DNA of 64,000 nt from Azoarcus sp. (GTDB lineage Bacteria > Pseudomonadota > Gammaproteobacteria > Burkholderiales > Rhodocyclaceae). The stretch is from positions 22,473-86,472 of the forward strand of contig JAITVD010000035.1 of the NCBI GenBank assembly GCA_031285965.1, read 5' to 3'. Shown here piece by piece: positions 9,752 through 18,237 of this stretch; the stretch's first letter is position 1; every line of letters begins with the position of its first letter. Below the pieces are notes generated by a model, which was not told the DNA's origin, did no database searches, and worked only from the letters and a program-made list of their open reading frames with translations. Made by a program: the position numbers and the translations under genes.

Positions 9752-11413
9752 ATGCTGCGCCGCCTCTCCATCCGCGATTTTGTCATTGTCGATAGGCTTG
9801 AACTCGATTTTGCCGCCGGATTCGGGGCGCTCACTGGCGAGACGGGCGCGGGCAAATCCATCTTGCTGGATGCCTTAAGCCTCGCGCTGGGGGAACGCGC
9901 CGACGCGGGCGTGGTGCGGGCGGGTTGCGAAAAAGCCGACATCACCGCCGAATTTGATTTGCCGCCCGGTGGCGAACTGTCCGCTTGGCTTGCCGACCAA
10001 GAACTGGATTTTGGCGACGACGCGCTGATTCTGCGCCGCCTTGTCGACGCGGGCGGGCGCGGCAAGGCATGGATAAACGGCACGCCCGCAACGCTTGCGC
10101 AACTGCGCGCCGCCGGGCAATGGCTGGCGGACATTCACGGTCAGCATGCCCATCACGCCCTGTTGCGCCCCGACACGCAGCGCCAGTTGCTCGATGCCCG
10201 CGCCGGGGCGGAGGAACTGGCCGCTACCGTTGCCGCCCGCTGGCGCGAATGGCAGCGTTTGGTCGATTTGCGGCAAGCGGCGGAGCGGGACGCGGCGTCG
10301 TTTTCCCGCGAGCGCGAATTGCTGGGCTGGCAAGTGAAGGAACTGGAAGAACTCGCCTTTGACCCCGCCGAGTGGCAGGACATCAACGCCGAACATGGGC
10401 GCTTGGCACATGCCGCTGACTTGCTGGGCGGCGTGGGCGAGGCGCTCGATAACCTTGGGGAGGGCGAGCAGTCCGCTTGTTCCGTGCTCGGGCTTTGCGC
10501 CAATCGCCTGTCGGCGCTGGAAGCGATTGACCCGGCGCTCGCGGAAGCGCGGGAAATGATTGAATCTGCGGCGATACAGGCCGATGAAGCCCTGCATCTT
10601 TTGCGGCGCTACCGCGAGCGGCTCGAACTCGATCCGGAGCGGCTCGCCGCCATCGAGCAGCGTATTGGCGCGGTGATGGACATTGCCCGGAAATACCGCG
10701 CCGCGCCGGAAGATTTGCCGTCGCGCTCGGCGGAGTGGCGGGCGCGGCTCGACACGCTCGAAGCCAGCGCCGACCCGGAACGCCTTGCCGCTGCCGAGCG
10801 CGAGGCGCAAGAAGCCTTTGAGGAAGCCGCCAAGCAGCTTTCATCCATGCGCCGGGACGCGGCGGCGCGTCTGTCGCCCGAAATCACCGAAGCCATGCAA
10901 TCGCTGGCGATGGAGGGCGGACAGTTTGAAGTGGCGCTGCTCGCCAGCGAGCCATCCGCGCATGGGCTGGAAAACATCGAGTTTCAGGTTGCCGCCAATC
11001 CGGGGCAGACGCTTCGCGGGCTTGCCAAAGTAGCTTCCGGCGGAGAACTGTCCCGCATCGGGCTGGCCATTCAGGTAATGACCAGCCGCGATTCGTCCAC
11101 GCCCACGCTGATTTTCGACGAAGTCGACGTTGGCATCGGCGGGCGCGTCGCGGAAATCGTCGGGCAACTGCTGCATCGGCTGGGGCGCGACCGCCAAGTG
11201 CTCTGCGTGACCCACCTCCCGCAAGTGGCGGCTCGCGCTGGCTGGCAATGGCAGATTGCCAAGGAAACCCGCAACGGCCAAACCTTGAGCGTCGTCACGC
11301 CGCTCGATGGGGCAGGGCGCGTTGAAGAAATTGCGCGAATGCTCGGCGGCGTCGACATCACGGACACCACACGCCGCCACGCGGCGGAAATGCTGGGCGG
11401 CAGTGCCAAATGA
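9752..11413 (+). CDS. recN: DNA repair protein RecN
   Basis: SMC-like ATPase acting in double-strand break repair. The 553 residues begin with MLRRLSIRDFVIVDRLELDF and a Walker A motif GETGAGKS (about 29-36). A long coiled-coil centre rich in Glu, Ala and Arg follows. The C-terminal head has the ABC signature ASGGELSRIGLA and Walker B TLIFDEVDVGIGG. Length is normal. It follows nadK closely and is the last housekeeping gene before the accessory scar at 11414-12742. Confidence 0.97.
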   Translation: MLRRLSIRDFVIVDRLELDFAAGFGALTGETGAGKSILLDALSLALGERADAGVVRAGCEKADITAEFDLPPGGELSAWLADQELDFGDDALILRRLVDAGGRGKAWINGTPATLAQLRAAGQWLADIHGQHAHHALLRPDTQRQLLDARAGAEELAATVAARWREWQRLVDLRQAAERDAASFSRERELLGWQVKELEELAFDPAEWQDINAEHGRLAHAADLLGGVGEALDNLGEGEQSACSVLGLCANRLSALEAIDPALAEAREMIESAAIQADEALHLLRRYRERLELDPERLAAIEQRIGAVMDIARKYRAAPEDLPSRSAEWRARLDTLEASADPERLAAAEREAQEAFEEAAKQLSSMRRDAAARLSPEITEAMQSLAMEGGQFEVALLASEPSAHGLENIEFQVAANPGQTLRGLAKVASGGELSRIGLAIQVMTSRDSSTPTLIFDEVDVGIGGRVAEIVGQLLHRLGRDRQVLCVTHLPQVAARAGWQWQIAKETRNGQTLSVVTPLDGAGRVEEIARMLGGVDITDTTRRHAAEMLGGSAK

Positions 11414-11448
11414 ACCGCCGTGCTAGCCGCTGCCGTTTTTGCCTAGCA

Positions 11449-11610
11449 TCACATAGCGAACACGACAGCGAGATATCTAGCCGAAGGCGTGCGACGATCT
11501 GGGCCGATAACGATTTGCACATCACGGCCTAGCCAGATCAGACAATCGAGCATCTTTGTTTCACTGATGCCGTGAAATTGGCCTAGAACAAATGAAATGA
11601 GTGCCTCCCC
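11449..11610 (-). pseudogene. 3' remnant of a HigA-like XRE antitoxin gene
   Basis: Read on the minus strand, roughly the last 50 codons give GQFHGISETKMLDCLIWLG, then RDVQIVIGPDRR and a terminal AVVFAM before a stop at 11449. This matches the end of XRE-type antitoxins of HigBA modules, which typically read RGQFRGISEAKMLDCL...GRDVQIVV...VVFA. The DNA-binding half and the partner toxin gene are missing; the break lies near 11600-11610, where IS110-derived sequence starts. It is thus a remnant of a toxin-antitoxin module cut by the insertion. The family match is from memory of conserved residues, not a search. Confidence 0.65.
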
Positions 11611-11940
11611 CTGCAAGAGCCGATTTGGAAGACCATACAGGTTTTTACAGGCCAACCAAAGGGGATAGACATGACGCCAGTTGGGATCGATATTGCAAAG
11701 AACGTCTTTCAGGTGCACTACGTGGACGAGCAAACGGGCGAAATTATGAGCAGGCAGATCAAGCGGGTGAAGTTTCTGGAATTCTTCGCCAACTGCGCCG
11801 AGTGCCTGATCGGCATGGAAGCGTGCGGCGGCGCGCACTATTGGGCGCGTGAACTCACCAAGCTGGGCCACCAGGTAGGTTGATGCCCGCCCGGTTCGTC
11901 AAGGCGTTCAACGTCAGGAACAAGATCGACGCGAGCGATG
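11610..11940 (+). mobile_element. Broken IS110-family element (transposase N-terminal fragment)
   Basis: From ATG 11671 the frame gives MTPVGIDIAKNVFQVHYVDE, the start of an IS110-family DEDD transposase with its first catalytic Asp (GIDIAK). Family-like sequence continues to KLGHQV near 11877. There one base seems to be lost; the next frame continues MPARFVKAFNVRNKIDASD to about 11938, where similarity stops. Only about the first 90 of roughly 340 codons remain, so the element is dead. Bases 11610-11670 upstream probably belong to its left non-coding end, the part that in intact IS110 elements can encode the bridge RNA. Confidence 0.85.
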
Positions 11941-12171
11941 TCTGATTGGTTCAGCAGCGATGAGGCGCCAGACATTGCTCCGCCCCCGCAGGAACATCGG
12001 CCTGTTGAGTTCGATGCAAACCTGCGCATCGGCCTTGCGCCTGGTCTCGTCCTCCAGGGCCAGGGCGTGCTGGCCAGCGGCGGAAACGTGAGGATGGATG
12101 TGGGAAATATCTTCGCGGGGGCGAGCCTCTGATGAAATTCGGCTTGAATTTGTTTTAACCGGCATTTAATC
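11941..12171. other. Unassigned remnant between IS110 fragment and repeats
   Basis: About 230 bases of GC-rich sequence with short open frames on both strands: a 64-codon frame on plus at 11938-12132 and a longer one on minus. Neither has a ribosome binding site or a family I recognise. The plus frame ends GGNVRMDVGNIFAGASL, the minus frame contains LALEDETRRKADAQVCIEL. It is probably debris of a gene carried by a mobile element. No function is assigned. Confidence 0.4.
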
Positions 12172-12261
12172 GGTAGAAAACTACCAGTCGAACCCCGAAT
12201 TTTTACCACCTTTCTATCAAAAAACTACCGAAAAACCCCAAATTCGTCCGGTTTCTACCAC
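12172..12261. repeat. Imperfect direct repeats and palindrome at the cas9 break
   Basis: Two imperfect direct repeats, 12179-12209 and 12223-12261, both start AACTACC, hold an A/C-rich centre with CCCC followed by AATT or AAATT, and end TACCAC. At the left edge GGTAG-AAAA-CTACC (12172-12185) is a 5-4-5 palindrome. The base composition differs from both sides, and the block touches the point where cas9 similarity ends. This is what the terminal binding sites of a transposable element look like, but no transposase is attached. Confidence 0.5.
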
Positions 12262-12443
12262 TACCCTACTATGAGGCGGGTAAGGTTGAGCGATTCGCCT
12301 TCCTTGGCGGTTTCCGCCTTGTCGAAGCGGCGCACGCCGAGGTCGACGAGGTACTGTTCGCCCAGCACGCACCAGCCCACCGAGGCGATGCCAATATCGA
12401 ATCCAAAGATGAGCGGGCCGTTGATTTCGAGCTTGCCGGACAT
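12261..12443 (-). pseudogene. cas9: cas9 (type II-C) N-terminal stub, truncated
   Basis: A 60-codon frame starting at ATG 12443 behind a strong AGGAGG site (spacing 6). It reads IFGFDIGIASVGWCVLGE, the RuvC-I motif of Cas9 with catalytic D16, the same number as in Neisseria meningitidis Cas9. Then come VDLGVRRFDKAETAKEGES and LNLTR, the lead-in to the Arg-rich bridge helix. Similarity stops there and the frame ends at LIVG. The REC lobe, HNH, RuvC-II/III and PAM domain are absent, so no nuclease can be made. cas1 and cas2 are not in the window. The break adjoins the repeat block at 12172-12261. Confidence 0.9.
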
Positions 12444-12462
12444 GTCGTGCCTCCTCTACAAT
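12433..12462 (+). promoter_or_regulatory. Sigma-70 promoter for the tracrRNA
   Basis: A -35 TTGCCG at 12433-12438 and a -10 TACAAT at 12457-12462 are spaced by 18 bases. Transcription would start near 12469, exactly at the left end of the anti-repeat. The promoter overlaps the start codon and ribosome binding site of the divergent cas9 stub. Motifs are seen directly, activity is inferred. Confidence 0.7.
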
Positions 12463-12468
12463 GTGCGC

Positions 12469-12574
12469 GTTGTGGCTAACCGGGGTGAGAGCCGTTGCTA
12501 CAATAAGGATGCGCCGAAAGGCGCATTCCGTATCCAGCAGCCCGATGGGGAAACCTGTCGGGCTGTTTCATTTT
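12469..12574 (+). ncRNA. tracrRNA of a type II-C CRISPR-Cas9 system (orphan)
   Basis: A 36-nt anti-repeat (12469-12504) ends GCCGTTGCTACAAT and runs straight into AAGG, the same nexus entry as the Neisseria tracrRNA (GUUGCUACAAUAAGG). Next comes a GAAA-tetraloop hairpin (TGCGCC-GAAA-GGCGCA core, 12507-12530). A terminator hairpin with stem CAGCCCGA/TCGGGCTG (12538-12545 with 12558-12565) and a TTTCATTTT tail closes it. All parts of a functional tracrRNA are present. Reversing the anti-repeat predicts a CRISPR repeat starting near GTTGTAGC and ending near GGTTAGCCACAAC. No such repeat was noticed in the window. It is divergent from the truncated cas9. Confidence 0.88.
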
Positions 12575-12742
12575 GCGGCGGATGACGGGCTTTTTATATC
12601 TGTTCTGCCGCCAAACGCCAAGCCCGCTTCATGCCAAAAAATCTCGGTTCGGTCATTTTATTGGCGCGAATACTTAATACAGCGCGATTTTCAGGTCATG
12701 GCTGCCGATGGTTTCAGCACGCGACGCGGCTTGCGCGGACAT

Positions 12743-13696
12743 CTAGCCAAGCGAATCCGCCGCCCCGCTCGCCAGCTTGTCCGCCCAATAGCTCGACCGC
12801 ACCATCGGCCCGCAGGCGGCATTTTTGAAGCCCATTTTGCGCGCTTCGGATTCAAAAAACGCGAAGGCATCGGGATGGACGTAGCGCAGCACGGGCAGAT
12901 GCCCCGTTGAGGGCTGCAAGTATTGCCCGATAGTGAGCAGGTCGACACCGTGCGCGCGCAGGTCGCGCATCGTGGCGAGGATTTCGTCGTCAGTTTCGCC
13001 CAAGCCCACCATCAGCCCCGATTTGGTCGGCACGTCGGGATAACGCGCCTTGAAGCGTTCGAGCAGGGCAAGGGAGGCCGCATAGTCCGCGCCAGGGCGG
13101 ACTTGGGGGTAGAGGCGCGGGACGGTTTCGAGGTTGTGGTTAAAGACGTTGGGCGCGTCCGCCGCGAAGGCATCGAGCGCGATTTTTTCCCTGCCCCGAA
13201 AATCGGGCGTGAGGATTTCGACGGCGGTCTTTGGGGAAACCGTTCGGATAGCGCGGATACAGGCGGCAAAGTGAGCCGCGCCGCCGTCGCGCAGGTCGTC
13301 GCGGTTGACCGAAGTGATGACGGCGTAAGCGAGCTTCATGCCCGCGATGGTCGCCGCGAGCTTTGCGGGTTCTTCAGGCTCCGGCGCGGCGGGGCGGCCA
13401 TGCCCGACATCGCAGAACGGGCATCGCCGGGTGCAAATATCGCCCAGAATCATGAAGGAAGCCGTGCCTTTGCCAAAGCATTCGTGGATATTAGGGCAAG
13501 AGGCTTCTTCGCAGACGGTGTGCAATTGATGCTCGCGCAAAGCCGTTTTGATTTCGCCAAAACGTCCGGCCTCCGCGCCGGAGGCGATTTTGACTCGAAT
13601 CCATTCCGGTTTTTGCAGGCGCGGGGCGGGAACAATCTTGATGGGGATGCGGGCGGTTTTGTCCGCGCCGCGCTCTTTGCGGGGAGGCGTGCTCAT
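12743..13696 (-). CDS. lipA: Lipoyl synthase
   Basis: Radical SAM enzyme inserting two sulfurs into octanoyl-protein to give lipoyl groups. In the 317-residue product both clusters are visible: auxiliary cluster [12 protein letters not shown] (C62, C67, C73) and radical SAM cluster CTRRCPFC (C88, C92, C95), followed by DVGHG. ATG 13696 has GGAA upstream. It lies 42 bases downstream of lipB on the same strand; together they make lipoate de novo for 2-oxoacid dehydrogenases and the glycine cleavage system. Confidence 0.97.
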   Translation of the reverse strand: MSTPPRKERGADKTARIPIKIVPAPRLQKPEWIRVKIASGAEAGRFGEIKTALREHQLHTVCEEASCPNIHECFGKGTASFMILGDICTRRCPFCDVGHGRPAAPEPEEPAKLAATIAGMKLAYAVITSVNRDDLRDGGAAHFAACIRAIRTVSPKTAVEILTPDFRGREKIALDAFAADAPNVFNHNLETVPRLYPQVRPGADYAASLALLERFKARYPDVPTKSGLMVGLGETDDEILATMRDLRAHGVDLLTIGQYLQPSTGHLPVLRYVHPDAFAFFESEARKMGFKNAACGPMVRSSYWADKLASGAADSLG

Positions 13697-13738
13697 TGCG
13701 GTTCCAATGATTGCGGATAGGGTTTTGGCATTGTTGCG

Positions 13739-14389
13739 TCAGGCAGTTTCCGCCGCCGTGATGGCAATGGACGGCAGGAGGCACTGAAAATGACCGAACA
13801 GGCGGGAACCGACGGCATCCACATCGTCATGGATGCCGAAATCGGCAAGCCGGGTGCTTTTCAGGTCGGCGTAGCCGCAGGGGTTTATCCACGAAAAAGG
13901 CGCGAGGTCGACATTGACGTTGAGCGCGAGGCCATGATAGCTGCATCCATTTTTGACCCGCAGCCCAAGCGCGGCAATTTTCGCGCCGTCGATGTAGACA
14001 CCGGGCGCACCCGGCTTGCGGGCAGCGTCCAATCCATATTCGGCCAGCGTGGCAATGGCCGCTTCCTCCATCAGGCAGACAAATTCGCGCACTTTGATTC
14101 GGCGGCGCGAAAGGTCGATGAGCAGATAGGCAACAAGTTGGCCAGGACCGTGGTAGGTCATCTGCCCGCCACGGTCGACGCGCTCCAGAGGGATTCCGCC
14201 GGGGTTTTGCAGTAGATGCGCGGGATTGCCCGCCAGCCCGAGCGTAAAAACGGATGGGTGTTCGAGCAGCCAGATTTCGTCTGGCGTATCGGCATTGCGC
14301 GTGGCGGTGAAGCGTTTCATGGCTTCCAGCGCGGGGGCATAGCGGGTGAGGCCAAGGCGCTTGACGCGCAGGCCGCTGCCATCAATCAC
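13739..14389 (-). CDS. lipB: Octanoyl-ACP:protein octanoyltransferase
   Basis: Transfers octanoyl from acyl carrier protein to lipoyl domains, the step before LipA. The 216 residues contain [16 protein letters not shown] (about 73-88), K137 in [11 protein letters not shown] and the catalytic C171 in INPCGY. All are hallmarks of LipB. Its ATG overlaps the stop of the ybeD-like gene by four bases. The last dozen residues vary from usual family ends but the length is normal. Confidence 0.96.
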   Translation of the reverse strand: MIDGSGLRVKRLGLTRYAPALEAMKRFTATRNADTPDEIWLLEHPSVFTLGLAGNPAHLLQNPGGIPLERVDRGGQMTYHGPGQLVAYLLIDLSRRRIKVREFVCLMEEAAIATLAEYGLDAARKPGAPGVYIDGAKIAALGLRVKNGCSYHGLALNVNVDLAPFSWINPCGYADLKSTRLADFGIHDDVDAVGSRLFGHFQCLLPSIAITAAETA

Positions 14390-14655
14390 AGCACGACCTT
14401 GACCAGAGGATGTGCGCTGAGTTCGCGGTAAAGCGCATCGACCTGCGCTTGCGAATGGGCGCGGAAAGTGCAGGTAATCGACAGGTAGTTGCCCTTGCCG
14501 GATTCACGCACCTCCATCGAGGCGGGGTCAAAATCCGCAGCATGGCGCAGCACGGCATCGCGCACCGCTTGCGCGAAGCCCTCGGCATTCGCGCCCATTG
14601 CCTTGACAGGAAAATCGCAGGGATACTGGATGAGGGTTTCGCGTTCGCCGCTCAC
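14386..14655 (-). CDS. YbeD/DUF493 family protein
   Basis: 89-residue ACT-like protein of the DUF493 family, regularly found between dacA/dacC and lipB, as in Escherichia coli ybeD. Recognisable features are [11 protein letters not shown] near the start, [14 protein letters not shown] in the middle and HPLVKVVL at the end. GTG 14655 is preferred because it overlaps the dacC stop by four bases and gives the family's usual short N-terminus; GTG 14670 is an alternative. Molecular role is unknown; the position hints at lipoate metabolism or coupling only. Confidence 0.85.
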   Translation of the reverse strand: MSGERETLIQYPCDFPVKAMGANAEGFAQAVRDAVLRHAADFDPASMEVRESGKGNYLSITCTFRAHSQAQVDALYRELSAHPLVKVVL

Positions 14656-15800
14656 AGGTTCTTGAACCACAAGAGAATGTCGTCTTTCATTCGCCCAAAG
14701 AAGCCCGCTGGCGGCACATCCACGAGCGCCACCACCGGAAAACTTCCGTAGGGCTTGCCGTCGACGGTTAGTGTAAGCGTGCCGATTTCATCCCCTTTTC
14801 TGATGGGCGCGAACACTGGCTGAAGGCTCTCCAGAACAGGCTCGATTTTGTTCGCCTTGCCTTTGGGCAAAGAGATGACGAGGTCTTGCGCGAACCCCGC
14901 GTCCACGACATTTTCCGCGCCTTTCCAAACCCTGAATTGCGACAAGGACTGGTTGGCGGCATAAATCCGCATCATGTCGTGAGACTGAAAGCCGTAGTTG
15001 AGCAGCTTGAGCGATTCCTGCACCCGCGCATTGTCGGAGGACGCGCCGAGGACGACCGCGACCAGGCGGCGCGGCCCGCGCACGGCGCTGCTCACCATGT
15101 AGTAATTGTCGTCCTTGGCTTGCCCTGTTTTCATGCCGTCGATTGTGGGGTCGATGAACAGCAAGCGGTTGCGGTTCTGCTGCGTGATGTTGTTGTAGGT
15201 GAAAGATTTAATCGCGTACAGCCTGTAATGCTCCGGGAAATCGCGGATGATCGCGTCGGCGAGGATTGCGATGTCGCGGGCGGTGCTGTAGTGCCGGGGA
15301 TCGGACTGCCCGTTGGAATTCACGAAATGGGTATTTTTCATGCCAAGCCGCTTGGCCTCGCGGTTCATCATCGCGGCAAATTTTTCCTCGGTTTCACCAA
15401 GCAGTTCGGCGAGCGCGACGCAGGCATCGTTGCCCGACTGCACGATGACGCCCCGGAGAAGGTCGGAGACCGCAACAGGCTTGCGCGGCTCGATGAACAT
15501 GCGCGGGCCGGTCTGTTTCCAAGCGGCAACGGAGACCATCGCCTCTTGATTTTCGGTAATTTTTTTGGATTTGATCGCCGAAAAAGTCAGATAGGCGGTC
15601 ATCAGTTTGGTGAGGGAATCCGGCTCGATTCGGCTGTCCGCGTCATTGGAGGCAAGTGTCTGATTTGTCGCGTGGTCGATCAGCACCCAAGACTTTGCGG
15701 CCAGCACGGGAGGGGGCGCGGACAGGGCGCTGCCCGATGCCGCAAGCAGGAAAATGAAAAGAAGATGCGGAAAAAAACGGAAATGTGAAAATCGGGGCAT
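14652..15800 (-). CDS. dacC: D-alanyl-D-alanine carboxypeptidase (PBP5/6 type)
   Basis: Trims the terminal D-Ala of peptidoglycan pentapeptides in the periplasm. The 382 residues begin with a signal peptide ending near ALSA. The three penicillin-binding motifs are S62-L-T-K65, S122-G-N and K224-T-G. A C-terminal beta-rich domain ends in an amphipathic helix FFGRMKDDILLWF that anchors the enzyme to the outer face of the inner membrane. First gene of the dacC-ybeD-lipB-lipA run. The choice between dacA and dacC as symbol is not certain. Confidence 0.93.
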   Translation of the reverse strand: MPRFSHFRFFPHLLFIFLLAASGSALSAPPPVLAAKSWVLIDHATNQTLASNDADSRIEPDSLTKLMTAYLTFSAIKSKKITENQEAMVSVAAWKQTGPRMFIEPRKPVAVSDLLRGVIVQSGNDACVALAELLGETEEKFAAMMNREAKRLGMKNTHFVNSNGQSDPRHYSTARDIAILADAIIRDFPEHYRLYAIKSFTYNNITQQNRNRLLFIDPTIDGMKTGQAKDDNYYMVSSAVRGPRRLVAVVLGASSDNARVQESLKLLNYGFQSHDMMRIYAANQSLSQFRVWKGAENVVDAGFAQDLVISLPKGKANKIEPVLESLQPVFAPIRKGDEIGTLTLTVDGKPYGSFPVVALVDVPPAGFFGRMKDDILLWFKNL

Positions 15801-16014
15801 CGGTCAATTCCAGAAAACTTGGAAAAACAAAGCGCGAATTATAAGCCGTTATGCGTGCTGCGCGGGTTTAGGCTACCATTGCCGGACATTCTCCCGACTG
15901 GTTCGCATCTGCATGACAAGCAGCATTTTTACCTATGATGTCATTAGGTTATCGCTGCTTTCCAACGCTCGGCCAAAGAGGGTTTTGTGCCATCCACATA
16001 TCAAGGAGCTTTTC

Positions 16015-16422
16015 ATGAAACGGTTTTTTGCTGCCCTTTTTGCCGCCTTGCTGCTCACGCCAGTTGCTTGGGCGCGTTGGGTAGAGATTGATTCAAGAGT
16101 TTTTCGGAACGAACCCATCCTCACGCAAGCATCGGTCAGCGACGCTGAAAAAAAGACGCATGATGCCATCCTCAAAGGCGCTGAAGATAGAAAATGGCAG
16201 GTCATCCAAGATACGCCGACCGTGCTGCGCCTGAGAGTGAACGTGCGCAACAAGCACACCGTCGTGGTGGATGTCAGAATCAAGCCGGGCAAAGTGGATG
16301 TCGACTATGTTGACAGCATCAACATGAATTACAACAAATCGCAGGGAACCATCCACCCCAACTATCACGTCTGGATTGACAGGCTGCTCCAGTCTGCCCG
16401 TATCCACGCGGACATCAACTGA
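16015..16422 (+). CDS. Periplasmic protein of unknown function
   Basis: 135 residues preceded by AAGGAG at 16003-16008. A signal peptide (MKRFFAALFAALLLTPVAWA) is followed by a small mixed alpha/beta domain with the pattern KTHDAILKGAEDRKWQVIQD and a valine-rich strand pair VVVDVRIKPGKVDVDYVDS. The layout suggests a small secreted domain resembling uncharacterised proteins found in beta- and gammaproteobacteria. No Cys in a lipobox, so probably soluble periplasmic. It stands alone, convergent with ptsI, with a strong hairpin between. I do not recognise a function. Confidence 0.75.
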   Translation: MKRFFAALFAALLLTPVAWARWVEIDSRVFRNEPILTQASVSDAEKKTHDAILKGAEDRKWQVIQDTPTVLRLRVNVRNKHTVVVDVRIKPGKVDVDYVDSINMNYNKSQGTIHPNYHVWIDRLLQSARIHADIN

Positions 16423-16436
16423 TTTGTGGATGTTCT

Positions 16437-16480
16437 GGCGGAAAAGCGGAACCGCTCCGGCGCGGTTCCGCTTCTCCGCC
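16437..16480. terminator. Long bidirectional hairpin between convergent genes
   Basis: The inner stem AAGCGGAACCGC pairs with GCGGTTCCGCTT around a 6-base loop (16444-16473). It is extended by GGCGGA/TCCGCC, giving 18 pairs with one mismatch. It sits between the stops of the periplasmic protein gene and ptsI. T-runs are weak on both sides, so it is a likely but not textbook terminator. Confidence 0.65.
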
Positions 16481-16488
16481 CTTTGCCC

Positions 16489-18213
16489 CTAGCCCTCCAG
16501 CTTCTCCACCGCCTCGCGGATGCGGGCTGGCTCGTCGAGCTTGAGGAGGCGCTGCGTCTTGGGGATCAGCTCAGCGAGGTCAGCTCGCAAAATATGCTGC
16601 TTAATTTCAAGGATGCGGGCGGGGTGCATCGAAAAGCTCTTTAGCCCCATGCCGAGCAGCAGCAGCGTGTAGGCGGAACTGCCCGCCATTTCGCCGCAAA
16701 CAGAAACGGGCAGTTCGGCGCGTTGGGCGGTCTGGACGGTTCCCGAGATGAGTTTCAGCACCGCCGGATGGAGCGGATCGTAAAGCCGCCCAACAGATTC
16801 GTTTCCACGGTCGACGGCCAGCGTGTACTGGATGAGGTCGTTGGTTCCGATGGAAAGGAAATCGAGCCGGCGGATGAACATGCCTAGCGCGAGCGCGGCG
16901 GCGGGCACTTCCACCATGCCGCCGACGGGCATGTGTTCGTTGAACTTGATTTTTTCTTCGCGCAGTTCTTCTTTGGCTTTTTCGATGAGCTTGAGCGTTT
17001 GCTCGATTTCGTCGGCATGCGCGAGCATCGGAATCATGATTTGCAGATTGCCGTGCGCCGAGGCGCGCAAAAGCGCCCGCAACTGGGTGAGGAATATTTT
17101 TGGCTCGGCCAGCGAGTAACGCACCGCCCGCAGCCCCAGCGCGGGATTCGGCTCGTTGCGCGGAACGCCAGCAAGCGTTTTGTCCGCGCCGATGTCGAAG
17201 GTGCGGGCGGTAACGGGTTTCCCTGCGGCGGCTTTGATGACGGAACGGTAAATTTCGTACTGCTCGTCCTCATCGGGCAGGGTGTCGCGGTCGATGAAAA
17301 GGAATTCCGTGCGGAACAGCCCCACGCCGTCGGCATTGGTCTCCTTTATCTGAATCATGTCCTGCGGGCCGCTGATATTGGCCAGCAATTGGATGACTTC
17401 GCCGCCCAGCGTGGCGGCTTGGGTGTCGCGCAGGCGCTTGAGCTTGGAACGCTCCAGCTCCAGCGCGGCGCGGCGCAGCATGTATTCTTCGATGACGGAT
17501 TCATCGGGATCGATGATGGCGATGCCGCGTGTGCCATCGACGATGATGAGTTCGTTGGCGCGAAGCAAATCGCGGATATGGCGCAGCCCCACGATGGCCG
17601 GAATGCCAAGGTTGCGGGCAACAATAGCCGTGTGGCTCGTGGAGCCGCCGATGTCCGTGATGAACCCGGCGATATGGTTCCTGAAGCCGATGGTGTCCGC
17701 CGGGGAAAGGTCGTGGGCGACGATGACGGTTCCAAGCCCGTCCTTGCGCCGATTGGGCAGGTGGCCGGGATCGCCGAGCAGCGCCTTGACCAGCCGCTCG
17801 ACGACTTGCACCACGTCGGCTTGCCGTTCGCGCAGATAGGGGTCTTCAATCTGGCGGAACTGCTCCACGACCACTTCCATTTGCTGCACGAGCGCCCATT
17901 CGGCGTTGTAGTGGTGTTCCTGGATTTTTTCGCGGGCGGCCTCAACCAGCACGGGGTCTTGCAACATCATGCGCTGCAAGTCGATGAACGCGCTGACTTC
18001 GTTGTGCGGGCTGGCCGCCGTGGCGGATACTCTCAGCGCGAGCAGTTCGTTTTCGACTGTTTCAACAGCGGTATCGAAGCGTTCTAGCTCGGCCTTGAGG
18101 TGACGCGCCGCGATTTGGTAGTGGTTGACTTCGAGCAGCGCATGCGAGACGAGATGCGCGTAACCGATGGCAATGCCTTGCGAAACCGGCAGACCATGCA
18201 CGGTAAAACTCAT
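16489..18213 (-). CDS. ptsI: PTS enzyme I (PEP-protein phosphotransferase)
   Basis: Takes phosphate from PEP and passes it to HPr. The 574 residues have the phospho-His motif GGSTSHTAIVA (H194), the PEP-binding segments FRTEFLFIDR and NDLIQYTLAVDRGN, and the active Cys in VCGEMAG. Length is normal. It is 24 bases downstream of the HPr gene. No sugar-specific EII component is visible nearby, so the pair probably serves regulatory (nitrogen-type or EIIA-linked) phosphorelay, as in many betaproteobacteria. Confidence 0.97.
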   Translation of the reverse strand: MSFTVHGLPVSQGIAIGYAHLVSHALLEVNHYQIAARHLKAELERFDTAVETVENELLALRVSATAASPHNEVSAFIDLQRMMLQDPVLVEAAREKIQEHHYNAEWALVQQMEVVVEQFRQIEDPYLRERQADVVQVVERLVKALLGDPGHLPNRRKDGLGTVIVAHDLSPADTIGFRNHIAGFITDIGGSTSHTAIVARNLGIPAIVGLRHIRDLLRANELIIVDGTRGIAIIDPDESVIEEYMLRRAALELERSKLKRLRDTQAATLGGEVIQLLANISGPQDMIQIKETNADGVGLFRTEFLFIDRDTLPDEDEQYEIYRSVIKAAAGKPVTARTFDIGADKTLAGVPRNEPNPALGLRAVRYSLAEPKIFLTQLRALLRASAHGNLQIMIPMLAHADEIEQTLKLIEKAKEELREEKIKFNEHMPVGGMVEVPAAALALGMFIRRLDFLSIGTNDLIQYTLAVDRGNESVGRLYDPLHPAVLKLISGTVQTAQRAELPVSVCGEMAGSSAYTLLLLGMGLKSFSMHPARILEIKQHILRADLAELIPKTQRLLKLDEPARIREAVEKLEG

Positions 18214-18237
18214 CGCGCCCCCCTTCTCATGTTTTTG

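Noticed and set aside
11914..12165. 83-codon minus-strand frame in the scar
   Set aside because: No ribosome binding site, no recognised family, overlaps the IS110 remnant.
12444..12742. CRISPR array next to the tracrRNA
   Set aside because: Only the single anti-repeat is present; no repeated 36-nt units with spacers occur in this interval.
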